This document shows positions 45,200 through 57,699 of a stretch of 64,000 nucleotides of DNA, piece after piece. The notes under the pieces were generated by a model. The model was given only the letters and a program-made list of their open reading frames with translations, did no database searches and was not told the origin of the DNA. The position numbers were made by a program, and so were the translations under genes. Source of the DNA: Ceratopteris richardii (lineage: Eukaryota; Streptophyta; Polypodiopsida; Polypodiales; Pteridaceae); NCBI GenBank assembly GCA_020310875.1, contig CM035437.1, positions 52,690,527-52,754,526 on the forward strand, written 5' to 3'. Positions within the stretch are counted from its first letter, which is position 1. Each line of letters opens with the position of its first letter.

Positions 45200-48100
45200 T
45201 CATCTATTGGGAAGACAGTATTCTAATGCAGTAATCTGCTCAGAAGTAGTAGCCAAGTTTTTTTTTCTTCATCCAAAGAGCCAAGTCCTCTCATCCATCC
45301 AAGAAGAATCAAAGATTGAGCAAAGCTTGAAGGAATTGAAGCTGTGGAGTGAAGATCCGGAGGCCCAAGTTAATCGACCACGACGGACCAAGTCATCCAA
45401 GATTATTTCTTGATGAGGAAGCTTCAAGAATGGTGAATAGCTCCTCGCAAGGATCAAGAGGATGAATCACTCTTCCAAAGGATCAAGGGATGGACGAAGC
45501 TTTGATCAAAGCTAAGTATTTTCCAGTTTCTGCTTGGCCTTAATGCTTGATTTATCTTGTTTTCATTATTCTACACTTAATCATAGATGCACATTGAAAT
45601 AGCCAAGATTTCAATTGATTAAGTCTAGATTAGAATAATGAATTAATCCATTTCTTATTTCAAGCATTAGTTTGCATTAAGGAAAGACTTGATTTCAAAA
45701 AGATCCTTGTGCATCAAAGAATGTATTTTGGTAGTTTAAATACATATTTCCTTTCCATTGAGTAAGTTTTCTATTGCACTTCAAGGGTATGTTTTTATAT
45801 CATAGTGCATTAGACAAAGGAAAGGATATACATGCATCAGGATTGCATGATATACATTCTTAGTACAAGAAAAAATCGTACATCAAGTTCATGCATGATT
45901 GTTGTATTATTTTTTGGGCATGCAAAGAACATGCATGCATACGCATGTGAGCATATGCTTTTGCATGTAGATACATGCATTTGCATGGAAGAATGGAATG
46001 CTGTTTGCAAGTAGATATGAAAATGTACTCTCTTAGTATTTAGCTTACTTTGTAAAGCTCGCAGTTTGACATTAGGGAAGACCAAGGACTAGTTAGTTGC
46101 AAAGACATACTAGTTCTAGTTTGCAACTCAAGTAATTAGTCAATTTCTTCCCAAGTCGATACTCTACTATCAAACATAAATACTTAATGAGAATTAAGTA
46201 TGTTAGATGTCTTGCTAGGTATGAGTAAGCACTAAGAGAAAGTTAAGTAATAAATTTCCTTGATGACCAAGAAAATTTAATTACTTGCAACTCTTTTGTG
46301 ATGTATGATGACTCTAAGTCCTGGACGTACTTAGAAAGTCATGCGGATAAAGCTTTAGTTGATTAGTTATATATTTTATGTAACTTCTCAAGCATCCCAA
46401 GGTTGGATGAGAAATCAACTATATTTCCAAGTTCCTTGAGTACTCTTCTATTTAGAAGATTCCGAAAGTTTAAAGAAGTTTCTTTGTGGTTTCAAGATTT
46501 GTATCTCATGATGAAACCTCGGTAAGTAACTTTTTGGAATTGAGATATGAAATAGTCAAGCCTTCTATTTCATGTGAGATCATTCTCCTACCATGTTCAA
46601 GATGAATTTATTTTTGGGAAGGTAGATATTCCAAGTAGAGGATCTTAATTGATTCATGAACTCTTCCCAAAATACACATAAATTCATATTATATGATAGG
46701 TCCAAGGAATGATGAAGGCAAAACCTCTTTAGGATATAAATGTTTTGCCAAGATATAAAGGTACCAAGCTTTTATAAATTTTTATTTGATTTCATCTCAA
46801 GGAGTGATGGAAATCAAAGGTTAAACCTCAACATCAATTGATCCTTGATATCAATAAAAGGATGTTAAGTTCCATAGTTGCATCTCTAGTAAATGATGCA
46901 ACTAGCTAAGCAATCTTTAGGAAATAATATAAGTTCCTAAAGACTTGAAGCAAGTATGAACTTTTTATTTAGGAGTAGAAAGTTCCAAGAAATAGATCTT
47001 GAATCCATGAACTTCTCCTAAACAAGTTATAAAGTTCAAAGTTGTGTTCACAGTAACATTACTATTGGATCAATCATCAATAGATGCTTGGACTTTAAAC
47101 ATAATTTTGATTGGTGAGATATGTTTAAAGGACTCTAGTAACATCTGAAGATTGACCAATAATAATGAGTTTTGTATCAAACTCAAGAATAGAAGTCGAT
47201 ATCACATAAATGAAAAGTCAACTTAAACTTTCATACTGGCAAATGTGATATTTCGTCTCTAGTTTGATACTCAGGAAATAAATACAATTGAATCAGTAAA
47301 TTTTTTGGATATTATTTGAAAGAAGTTCTTTCAAATGTTCTTTTTACAAACGATTCCAAGATGAATCATTAGAGTGGAAAGCAAAAAATTCCAAGATGAA
47401 TCATTTGCTTCAAATTATAGCCTAGTATTACTTGATAGGAATCAAAAAGTTCTTGAAAGAAAAATCTCCCCAGACGTGAGACTAGCATCTTTCAAGAAAA
47501 GTTATAGAGTAAGTAGTTCCCAGTAAATCCCTAACCACCAGTTTTGGTATTTAAGTCCAAATAAGTGATATAACCTAAAGGTATATCAAAGATTCTTAGC
47601 TTTGGAATCTGAGAGGCATAAGTGTATGCTTGGACTTGTATAAAGGGAAAGATCTCTAAAATCCTGCAGGTAAGCAAAGAAGCTTTAAGATAGTTTTAAG
47701 AGATCTTAAAGATAAAGACTAAGTCTTTATTTTTATCGCAAGATCAACCAGACTTGATCAATCTTGGCCATGATTGTCCAAGTAATGTGCGATTAGAACT
47801 ACTTTGTAGATTGCCCAAGTATTGGCAATAAAATTCCTTTTGGGAATTATTCACTCAAGTTCCATTTATTGAATGGAAAAAATTGTGAAAAAAGTAAACT
47901 GTTCCAAGTTTGAACAGAGTAAAGAAATTCCAAGAATGTAGTCTGCAACCGTGAAGACGGTACTTAAGTCTGTGGAAGGTAAAACATAAGTGTTTGCCTA
48001 TCCTTAAAGGGATTTTGGTACAAATCCAGAAAGCATGAGCGGATGCTTAAGACTTAAGCAGTAAAGAGATTCCTAAATAAAGTCCCCGGGGTAGGTACCT

Positions 48101-50136
48101 AAAGCAACAGTAAAGAAAGGAATCTAAAGACAAGAAGTCAAAAGCTCTTGTCGCTACAAAATTGGTCAAGGGTAAACTAATTGAACTTGAATTCGAGAAA
48201 ATTCAAGAACTTGGAATTCTGATTGATATTCTGTCAAAGAGGTTTTCAAGTTTCCAAGGCAAAGCACATGATTCTGAGGTGATCATGCGAAGGAATCAAA
48301 ACCTAGGAAAATCTAGTTAGAGGTAATGCCTGAAACTTCCAATTCTTGTAAAGAATTGAAGAAATAAGGTACTCAATCATGAGATGTTTAGACTTTAGGA
48401 TAAGAATCACCTACACATTAATGTGAATATAAAATAGGGTGGTATGGGACACCAAATTTTATACTCAGATTGATGTAGGAAAGATGGAATGGGACATCGG
48501 ACCATGGGATGATGATTATCTTTTAGTCCTAGTTTGGATTTTGAAGTTAGGTTTCATCCTCAAGGGAATTAAGACTTCAAGGAAAAGTTTAATTCGTAAA
48601 GGATGAAAGTAGTATCTTACGATACTTCAAGGTAACTTCAAGATTAAGGAAACTGAAGATATGAAGTAAGTAACTTCCAAGATCTTCATAGAACACTTCA
48701 AGTTTAAGTGTTATTGATCAGAAATATTTGATAAATTTCTGAAAGAAGTTGGACTTTGATTTTGAGTTGATCTTTTCAACTAAAGATTTAATTGACTAAG
48801 TCAAGCATCAAGTTCCTAGTGTAACTTGATAAAATTCACTCTTTTAGACTCAAAGAAATGCACAAGAATTGCATTCACGGAGTCAAAAAGATTGAATGTG
48901 ACCTGAACTTAGTCTCAAGTGAAGCATTATTTGAATACAAAACTCATCAGCGTAACCTCAGTGGGTCGACACACTGATGTTGGTTACCACACTAGTATCT
49001 TGTGGTTGGATGATGTTTTTGGTTTTCTTTGTATCTTTTTGAGAATCCAGCTTATTTCTCTTAAAGATAAAGACAATGCTTCAATATCTTGTTGAAATAG
49101 ATCTTTGAAAAGTTGAAGTCCTGAGTCATCTAGTCTTTGACTCATAGCAAGTTTATGTATATTCGAAGTTTGAATTGGTTGTACAAAGTCTTAGTTATCT
49201 CTTTCCGCTTTCCAAATCTTTTGGAATTGACTCAGATATGGTATCTGATTCCTTTTTCAAAAGACCAGGGATAGCCGGTTAGAATTAGATAACTAACTTG
49301 AACATCCTAGATAGATGTTATGTACAAGAACCTTTTCAATCTTCAAAAGATGCTAAGTAGACTTATTCATTTGATTTTGCTTCAAGGTATAGCATAAATC
49401 ATTTCCTAGAGTCCAGCATACTCTAGAATAAGGAAGTTAGGAATTGCTCATCAGATTGACAATTCCCAAGAACTTTCAGTTAAAAGTCTTTGAGAAAAGT
49501 GTCCTAAGTTGGACAATTTTCATTTTGAATTTGAATTGGTGAAGTTAGTATGGTTGATTCCACCGGAATGGTAAACTTTCTCGTACAGTTTACATAGGAT
49601 TTTTTCAACTCATTGGGACAAAGTAGTCCTCTACTCGGGTGAAGAAATCAATTAACTGTTAGATAAAAGTAAACCATTGAACAGACATCTAAAGTTAGAT
49701 GTATGGGACAACCAAACTTCAAGTTTTCCAAAACAAATTCAAGTGAATCAAGAATTCTCAAAGTCTTGCGAGGGATAAGAATCCCACCTTCATTACTAAG
49801 CCCATGCACCAGTTATGCCCAGAAATGGACTAGTAATTTGAATCCACCCAGTTCACATGTTTGTGCCTAGATCGCACATCTAGAAACTATGAATTGGCCA
49901 GGGATGTGTTTAGATCCACCCTTATTATTCTTCACTAGTTTGTACTTTGTCCCGTTCATCAAAGTGCAAACCCGGATAGTGTTTTGAATCATTTGGGCAA
50001 GGATGCCACCACAGAGATGAGACATGTTCTTCCAGTTCTAGAACATGACCATGTTCTTCCAAGTTTTAGAACATGAGGCTCGGGGGTTGCCTACAGTTAT
50101 ATATATAGCTTTATTTTCGAGGACGAAAATCTTTCC
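45200..50136 (+). other. Non-coding body of element D
   Basis: About 4.9 kb without a plausible coding region on either strand. The composition is even and AT-rich, with many variants of AAGTTCC, TTCAAG and TCCAAGAA, giving a 'phrase-like' texture. The first part aligns with the relic D' (16380-18882), so the body is a family trait and not random filler. No similarity to gag or pol domains could be seen. Confidence 0.7.
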
Positions 50137-50150
50137 CAAGGGGGGAAGAA
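50137..50150 (+). promoter_or_regulatory. Polypurine tract of element D
   Basis: CAAGGGGGGAAGAA immediately before the 3' LTR at 50151. Confidence 0.92.
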
Positions 50151-50695
50151 TGTAATAAAGTAAGTCTATGATCTAGGGATCCGATGGCTTCAGACAGATC
50201 TGAAATCGGATACCGTTTGGTCACTCGTCTGTAGGACCAAAGATCTCAAGAGTAGACTCAAGCATAAGTCATGTGCTCTCATATTCAAGTAATCCACTTA
50301 GCCTAGTGGTTAAGTCTCATGGTTGTGAAGGAGGAGGTCTTGGGTTCAACTCCCATGGGGAGCATGGGGAGAGAGTTTTGCCCAAAGAGCTCTAGAGCCT
50401 TCTAACTCAAGTTAACGTGAGTTAACTTGAGTCCAGTGGACTTAACTCAAGAGGTCAGTACAACAACCACTAGTGGACTCTAGTGGAAGGTACTAAAGTA
50501 GTGGTCGAGATCACTCCAGCCACTAATAGACTCTAGTGGTGAATATGAAAGGAGTGGAGGAGATTGCACATGCACTTGTGGACTCTAGTTACATTTGTGG
50601 TCCTCATTAGTTCAAGCAGCTATATATACAGGCATAAGGTTGGGAGGAGAGTCGTCTCTCTAGTATGTGGTGGTCGTAATCCTTGTTCTCTTGCA
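50151..50695 (+). repeat. 3' LTR of element D
   Basis: 545 bp, same as the 5' LTR at every base I compared. Followed by the target duplication TCCCC at 50696-50700, matching 43932-43936. Confidence 0.97.
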
Positions 50696-50700
50696 TCCCC

Positions 50701-51290
50701 TTTCACCTCCCACCCCTCTAGTTTCCTCGGAACACCCCACCTCTCCTAGATTGTCGACATTTATAGCAAGTATCGTAGTAGAAGCCCTCGTGGCCTCAAC
50801 CCCTCAACCTATCTTTCCTCCTATGGATCCCCCCATTCCACCCAGTCCACTTCTCCCTCCATCCTTTCCTTCTTTCCCCATCCCTCCAAGACCTATATTC
50901 CCATTTCCACCTCCACTGACCTTCTCACCCGTTTCACCTCCCCACCCCACTGTAGTCCCTCTCTCCTCCCCTCTCCACCATGCAATATGCGAAACCCAAC
51001 CTGTAATTTATTCTTCAACCTTTGTAAATCCGGTATTCACACCCACTCATGCACCCACTCTCACACCACTCTTCACAGTCACTGCACTCGACACCACATC
51101 AAGTGACATGGACATCCCACCACCCACTGCACCACCACTCACCTCACCTATTTCATCACCCCATTTAGGCACATCACACTCACAGTCACCATTGCATCCA
51201 CTTTCCCACCCCCCCTTCCCCTTGCATCAACAACCACACCCACAACATCTTCACTCACTCCACCATTAATATTGTCGCCCACAATCAAAT
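50701..51290 (+). pseudogene. Element C ORF3, Pro-rich continuation after element D
   Basis: A strongly Pro/Ser/His-rich open stretch (to 51269) resembling A's ORF3 near 12600-13260; for example TTSSDMDIPPPTAPPL parallels TTLSDPMDISPTTAPL. The open frame reaches back into D's LTR only by chance. The coiled-coil half of ORF3 and the 3' LTR are missing. Confidence 0.65.
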
Positions 51291-51292
51291 AT

Positions 51293-51607
51293 GTCTATCA
51301 GAGCATGTGTATTTATAGGTATTTTTCATTACATCCTGAATAGAAGATACATGAGGGCAATGCTTTGAAAAGCGTGCATTTATGAAAATCTACTTTATTC
51401 ATAAAATCATCGCTTTCTAAGCAATTTACTATTTTTACAAAAAATATCTAAAATACTATCTTTTAACTATCTTCAAAAATATCTGAAGAAACCCGCGCAT
51501 TTCACACCCTCATGAGTCTTCACCTACTAAATCAAAACACAAATCACATTAAAAACCTCAAGACATTAAAATCCATATAACATTCCATTGTTCCATAAAG
51601 TATAATA
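51293..51607 (-). repeat. E-type LTR fragment (U3 part)
   Basis: Matches 33580-33931 over its length in the same orientation (GCATGT-TATTTATAG, TTACATCCTGAATAGAAGATA, CATGAGTCTTCAC). It lacks the part of the LTR beyond the TATA box, where it joins the end of C. Its outer flank does not match the flank of the E 3' LTR, so it may be a separate or rearranged copy. Confidence 0.75.
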
Positions 51608-52149
51608 GTGTTTACATACTTTTCCAAAATAATACAAAATGTCTACATTGATCACCTTTAAGCAAGCATGAAATAACTTAAATCTCAATAGGTGATTTAA
51701 TTTTGAGATAATCTTGAATTCACCATCAGATGAGAAGTCATACTACTAAGTCTTGAGTTCAGCATGCAGTGCCTTATGGAGATTGATCACTAGTTGGATT
51801 GTTGAGACTTCTTGTTAGTTGGATTGATCCTAGTTCAAGAACTCACAACAATCATCAAATCATAGCAATAAATGATGCATCATAATACATATATAAATTA
51901 CAACACCATATAAAGTGTTCATGGAACACTTCTAATAAATCTAAGGTTTCAATAAACCAAACAACCATTTTTCCTTATTAATGTCACACCTAGATAATAT
52001 AAATCATGATTGTGACATTGTACATGTATATAAAGATAAAAGAACAAGTGAGATGCATATTCACAAATTCATCAATGCAATGTTGTAATTAGATGAAAAA
52101 TCCATGCTTCCAACCTTGTAAGATGTTTTCCAATGTTGCAAGGTGGGTA
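51608..52149. other. No feature recognised
   Basis: AT-rich, no ORF above background, and no repeat or terminal structure seen. Confidence 0.4.
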
Positions 52150-53010
52150 GATGAACCCTTAAGTACTTTAGATATTTTACATGCTATTGACTCTCTTCCT
52201 AAAGGGAAAGTTTTGTTCTTGATGGTTGGTATGGCATGAGCCTCTAAAGTTTATCTCCCCAACTGGCCTTTATCCTTGGGTAGATTAAAAATGACCCATT
52301 TTAGCATAGGGATATCTCTTCTATTTGGATCCCAAGTCCATAACAAGTGCTTGCATAATTGTTTCAACTTGAGAAATTCTTTATCACTTGGTCTCTAGCA
52401 TGACGCCACTTGAAAAGAAGAAAATGATGGCACAAATGAGAAATGTGTTGATGATGATGGTGTTACCTACCACATTAAGTTGCATGCCCTTCTAGTATTT
52501 AAGCTTGAATTCTAGCTTGTTGAGAACCTAATTCCAATACTGATCCATGGAAATTTGGAACCTACTGAGATACGCACGGATTCGAAAAATTGTCACATAA
52601 CTATCCTTTTACATCTCTCTTCAAGAATAAACTATGAGGGGATGCCAATCTAAGGAATTTGAATTAGTCTTTGTATGGTCAACTTTGGAACATGAAGTAA
52701 GGTAAAAATTTATAGACACACTTAGAGTTGTTTGGGGCTAGCTTGGTCCTTTAGAAGAAACACAATGGTATCATAGGTTGGCAAAGCAAAAGTCCTTAAG
52801 AGATTAGATAACAAAGTCCCACTTCAATTTGTCCTAACCTTTGTCCAAATCTATCTTTATTACCAAGTGATCCTTCTCAAACTCTTTGAAATGCTCCCTT
52901 CCTTCCCAAATATCAATAATGACTTCAAGGATAGGCCTTAATTTGTTGATAAATCATTTTTTATCTTTGAAATCCAATGTTGAAGATGAAAACAGAACCT
53001 CTTCCTCCTA
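52150..53010 (-). pseudogene. L1-type LINE reverse transcriptase remnant
   Basis: In broken minus-strand frames I read LVIKIDLDKG (consensus IDLEKAYD), DKLKWDF, YWN-VLNKLEFKLKY-KGMQLN, VVGNTIIINT and, further on, LPKDKG-LG followed by LEAHA. This order, IDL-KAYD, KL--WKG--LS--GR--LI and PK--GG-G, is typical of plant L1-like ORF2. The FADD box and the GDPLSP region are gone. No poly-A tail or target duplication was identified. Confidence 0.65.
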
Positions 53011-53434
53011 CGTACACCAAGATGAAAAAAACCAAGATCTCATTAGTCTTCTCTTTTCCCCCTAAGTGACCCCTAAAGCCTTAGACTTGGTGGCTTTTCC
53101 ATGGGAAGCTTTGAACATGATGAAACCCCACTATCACTGCAATAATTAGTGGAGATGCAAAAAAACGCTATTGGTTTCTCTTCTCATAATTGGCTCTATT
53201 GCACAAGGGGAACTCTCGAGTGCCAAGAAACCCAAGGCCAAGGGATTTCACCATTGGAAACATATTTGGAGCTATGACATAATTGATTACATCAAATAGG
53301 AGGAAATTAATCATGACCTGAGATTGGATTACAATGACTAGTGTCTATTGCAAGATTGCACCCTTGCTTGTAGGAGGAGAGAAGCGTAGTTGTTGTAGTA
53401 TATAAGTGATCCAAGCTCGAGATGATTAAGAGTA

Positions 53435-53926
53435 TTATGATAGAACAATGGAGAAAAATTTGAGGAAACCCCTATACTCAACAAAAATGTGGACTTCCAC
53501 TACAAGTTGAACAAAAAGTGGTGCACTAAGTGGTCTTGTATTAGATTGGAGTTGAAATTTCAAGGACTTTGGCACCCTTAAATAGAGAGGAAGAAAGCAA
53601 TCCTTCTGTGGGAAATTTTTTGTTATGGCATCTAGACAAATTCCAAAGCTCATAAGTTGTGAAAGGCCCCTCCATGGTGTAAAATATTCATCAAGGAAGA
53701 GGAACATATCATGCATCTCTTTTCCATGCACCCAAATATTGAGAAGATGTGCTTTGCAATAAGCTCTTCTAGGTAGGTGATGGGTTTTTATGTAGTCCTT
53801 TGGAAACCAATCAGAGGGAAGGAAATCTAGAAAATTTGAAAGAAAATATTTGTGAAGAACTTTGATAATATGCCTAAGGAGCTCTCTATGGAAGAATCCC
53901 TCACAGTCTCTAGGAAGAAGAATCAT
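53435..53926 (-). CDS. Unrecognised 163-codon ORF
   Basis: The ORF starts MILLPRDCEG and is rich in Leu, Phe and His. No motif I know is visible. It lies on the same strand as, and 5' of, the LINE remnant, at a distance that would suit LINE ORF1 or the endonuclease part, but no DUF4283, CCHC or endonuclease motif can be seen. It could be a chance ORF. Low confidence that it is a gene. Confidence 0.25.
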   Translation of the reverse strand: MILLPRDCEGFFHRELLRHIIKVLHKYFLSNFLDFLPSDWFPKDYIKTHHLPRRAYCKAHLLNIWVHGKEMHDMFLFLDEYFTPWRGLSQLMSFGICLDAITKNFPQKDCFLPLYLRVPKSLKFQLQSNTRPLSAPLFVQLVVEVHIFVEYRGFLKFFSIVLS

Positions 53927-54872
53927 GAACCCTAAAAGTGAGCCATTGTTTCAATATGCAATGATCTTTGTAATACAAGATGAGATATTCCATTAGGGAA
54001 AAAATGAACCCTCCATAGACCTTGTAAGGATCCCTAATTTTTAAAGGGTAAGCTTAATTCACATTATTGTTTAAGGGGACAAAGTGCATTTAATAGGGAA
54101 CTTCTGAATAGGGTAGAGTAGGCTTTTTTAGGATTACTAGGCTCCTCTCTCTTCTTTTAGAGAGAGATGAAGGGAATATACTTTCCACATCATCAAACTA
54201 GAGCATGTATGGAAATAAAAAAAATGATTTTTTAAGTCTCAATTTTAGTGTTTATTTACTTGAAAGTGCCTAATTTTTAATATATATGTTAGAAGTGGCT
54301 TCTTTTAGTTTGTTTTTGAAGTTTAATTTTGAAAAAGTAATATTTTCAAAAGCCCTCCAAAAGTAGAGTGTTAGATCATCAAATCCCTAACTATGCTTCC
54401 CAAAAAAATGACTTTTTTCAAAATTTCATCGTTTCCACACACACTTAGTGGAAAAACACACTCTAACACATCCACGTCCAAGAAAAAAAATTTCCCTATG
54501 AAAATGATGCTCTAGAGTCCCTCCCAACCGAATTTCTACTCCGTTTCTTATAATCTTGTACTTGTTGGCAAAGATGGAATTGACGCCTATTAGAAACCTC
54601 ACATTGGAACTTCCTCATGCCCCCGCATCAACAAGTATCCATGTCCATGTGCATAGAGAATACACAGTGCAACAACGATGTGAAATCTCAAAATGAATGT
54701 TGTGCAGCTGGAGAAAAGAGTATTGATCCTTGGACTCATGGTTCATTATATCCTCCCGATCCAATGTCTTCTTACTATCCAACATTCCATAACCTCTCAA
54801 CTTTACTTCAATTCATCAGTGCCAGTAAAGTTGGCCTCTTAGGTTATTTCCAATGATTATGTACACATTCAA
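53927..54872. other. No feature recognised
   Basis: AT-rich sequence with short chance ORFs only; no repeats or terminal structures seen. Confidence 0.35.
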
Positions 54873-57165
54873 TTGCTACTACTAAGTATTGGATCCACAA
54901 TATCAACTCAATCATACAAGGTGGTCACTTTAGAAAGCACAATCATATCTTTACAAGAACATATTGCACAGCTTGAAAAGCTTATGGAAGAAAAGGAGAT
55001 CACAATTGAGAAATTAAAAATAGTTCCAACAGTAGAGAGAGACTCCACTTGGAATGTGATATAGGAATGATCATTAGCATCCTTTGGCTCTCTTTCAATC
55101 GGTGGTGGGGTACACAAACGACAATTTTTTATGATGAGGTTTTTCTTGCATTTGGTTTTTTTTTTAGACTTTCATTTTCATTTTTATATTATGTAGGTCA
55201 TTCGTTCAAGATGTTAGTGCTTCATCAACAATAGAGGATCAGTTCAAGTTATTAAATTCTTGTTTGACCAACAAGCATGAGGTTAGTATTTTGGATTCAC
55301 CCATAGAAAAACTTACCAAGATGCAAGTGATTAAGGATTTTATAGGAGAATTACAAGATATTATCACTCCTAAAGACATGTAGAAGGTATGTGACAGCAT
55401 TAAAAAGAAAAAGTATTTTTCACAATATTTTTCCATGCCCTTACAATCTATCCCTTAAAAAGTTGATGTCCAATGAGGATATAGTTAGTATTCTTGGAAA
55501 CTACTTATATATAGGGGATATTATGCCTATGTCCATTTATCATTCAGCTACATCCAAAAAAGAGTTAAAAAGCTCATCTAGAAAGGGATTCCCTTACGCA
55601 AAGTACAACAATATATTCATCCTTTTAGAGAGCCTTCAATAGGAAATGGTTCCATTTTACATATCTACCATATCAGCTATGTCCATTATTGTTACCCTGA
55701 TATGCATTGTATTTTGGTGTTATAAAATTTTGGTAATTTATGCAGATTGTAATACCAAATTGAGGTTTATATTGTAGCTAGAAGAATGCAAAATCATAAA
55801 GGGATGATGAATGGAGAGATTGAGTTTGACACTCATGAATGAAGCTATGTTGAATGCCCTATGTAATGAAAGTAATAACTCTAGTTGTAATTGTACACAT
55901 AGTGTTCAATCTGAGAAAGATATATGGTGGCTAGGTGCTATTAAAGTATGTAAAGAATCCAATGACGTTCTTTCATGGTTTTTTAGTAGGAACCCATGGA
56001 TCAATAAGGTAATAGCTTTTCAAATTCATGGTGCAAAACTCAGCATAGCAGACTTAGGTGATAGTGAGATAGACTAGAACTTGGATTTGGATTTAAAGTC
56101 TATCAAATGCATGTTAGGTTACAAGAAAGGTGCATCTGCTCTTTGTCCATGTCCATTTTTCACACGAGGTTATAAATTAAGAAAGGGACAACAAAAGAGA
56201 CTATATGATTTAGATGAATACATAGATACACCTACTTCTACAAAATGGGATAGACCTTTGTTAACGTGTCCAATGTTAGAAAAGCCTAATCGAGACACAT
56301 TACATGAAGATTGGAATCCCATTATTCCATTTCCATTATTTAATGTTCACTTTTGCACATTGCATGCCTTCATGAGAATATTTGATGGATTATTGAAGCT
56401 CCATATAGAATATGCATTTGTGATGAAGCCAGTTGATAAATCTATACAAGCCCTCAAAATATTGGAAGAGCTTTTTAATTCAATTAGTTGTCATGGTGAT
56501 GTTGTAACTCTAGATGTCAAAAAATGTGGTGGATCCCAAGAGATTTTGCAAAAAATATCGATAACAGGGAAGAATGCAAGAAATTTTTTTCAAAAGAGGT
56601 ATTAGTCCTTAAACAAATTGATTGTGTGAAGCTAAGCAAAGACTTATGCATGGTCACCACTGATAATGATTCTCAATTTGAACTTATTAATAGCTGAAAG
56701 GTTTAATCATGCTTAGATAAGTTGGTGGGCTTAATGAGTCTTACTAGCTCCAACAAAAATGAGCATCAATTGTTTCAAGATACATTAATGGAGTTCACAA
56801 AGTGTTTCATCTTAACTTTGGGAAAGAGAAATATTACACATTACATTGTAAGTTTTCTTAATCTTTCAATTTTTTTGTTGATAAGAGTTTGTTATATGCA
56901 CTTATAATGTTTCAACATATTTTATTTGCACATGGAGCATTTTTCATACATCGATATGGATCATTGGAGATTTTTAGTACACAAGAAATTGAGAATTCAC
57001 ACTACAAGGCTGGAGGTGTTTACTTCAAAAACACATGACATGGTGGTGGCACAATGGAGTCAAACTACATGGAAGAGATGTTTAATTGGTTTTAGCTTAC
57101 TACATTTTCAAGGACATATGCAATGGAACAAGCCAAGGAGTCAAAAATTGCAAAAGCTACAATAA
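54873..57165 (+). pseudogene. Decayed, possibly multi-exon gene of unknown function
   Basis: A row of plus-strand coding-like segments: a coiled-coil stretch with TIISLQEHIAQLEKLMEEKE (54915-55010), QDVSASSTIEDQFKLLNSCL near 55206-55370, and a 260-codon run from 55811 to 56605 broken only by a TAG at 56075. The latter includes LYDLDEYIDTPTSTKWDRP, FNVHFCTLHAFMRIFDGLLK and Cys/His residues (CPCPFF). After a frameshift the reading goes to ITHYI and a good donor ATT|GTAAGT at 56848, then a segment beginning HMEHFSYIDMDHWRF. I do not recognise the family. It could be a host gene, a captured gene, or part of a DNA transposon. Confidence 0.35.
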
Positions 57166-57699
57166 TTAATCAACATGACATGGCTAGTAAAAAAAGGAAG
57201 TCAATGTTGGGACCTTTACATCATGTTGAATGGCGAGCTACAAGATCAGGAGAGGTTTCATCTTGGAAGTGAAGTCAATTAATCCATTCATGGTTTTTTT
57301 TATATATCATAAGGTTTCCAATTCACTCTTCTCTAGTTTACAACTTTTTAAGGAAAATTTTTGTTCTTTAACTCTATCCATTTAAATGTGAACAGAAATT
57401 TTTTAAGCGAAACTTTATAAGAAGAAGCTCATTGTCTCATTTCAACATTCTAGCACTATAGAGGATGGCACGAACAAAGCAAAGTGCTAGGAAAGATCCC
57501 ATTACCTTTCCTAGCTACATGCAAGGCATTCACCATGGATGAATCTCCACAAAAGACCATGTAATGTATCACGCTCTGCGTCCTATCACGAAACAAATGG
57601 TGGAAATAACTCTCAAAATGAATGATTGCATGAACAAGAAGTGACACATGGACAATCCATGGAACCGATTACAAATCAACCACAATCACCACCATCATC
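57166..57699. other. No feature recognised
   Basis: Only short chance ORFs. The 5' edge of the copia LTR lies somewhere near its right end. Confidence 0.35.

Larger units (their letters stand above)
43937..50695 (+). mobile_element. Element D: non-coding LTR retrotransposon (LARD-like) with tRNA-like modules
   Basis: 6,759 bp bounded by two 545-bp LTRs (TGTAATAAAG...TTCTCTTGCA) in which I see no difference. It is flanked by TCCCC on both sides, a perfect 5-bp target duplication within C's ORF3. The 5' LTR is followed by TTGGTATCAGAGCC, the initiator tRNA-Met PBS, and the 3' LTR is preceded by AAGGGGGGAAGAA. Between them the longest ORF is about 80 codons and none resembles gag or pol. It must have moved with proteins from another element, and recently. 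Its leader holds four antisense tRNA-like units. Confidence 0.95.
35112..51290 (+). mobile_element. Element C: A-family gypsy element, gag deleted, interrupted by D
   Basis: It starts with a 664-bp LTR inside E's integrase and has the same domain order and closely similar protein blocks as A. Leader and gag are absent: protease-flanking sequence homologous to A about 4866 onward begins some 20 bases after the PBS. Element D sits in its ORF3 (43937-50695). The 3' end, with the last part of ORF3 and the 3' LTR, is lost where an E-type LTR fragment begins near 51293. It is riddled with stops. Confidence 0.85.

Noticed and set aside
50667..51269. A separate Pro-rich host gene
   Set aside because: Its apparent start lies in D's 3' LTR; the sequence is the continuation of C's ORF3 after the D insertion.
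33288..51612. E LTR copies as a single intact element with target duplication
   Set aside because: Flanks TTTGT and GTGTT do not match and E's gag-RT part is absent, so the right LTR fragment may be another copy.
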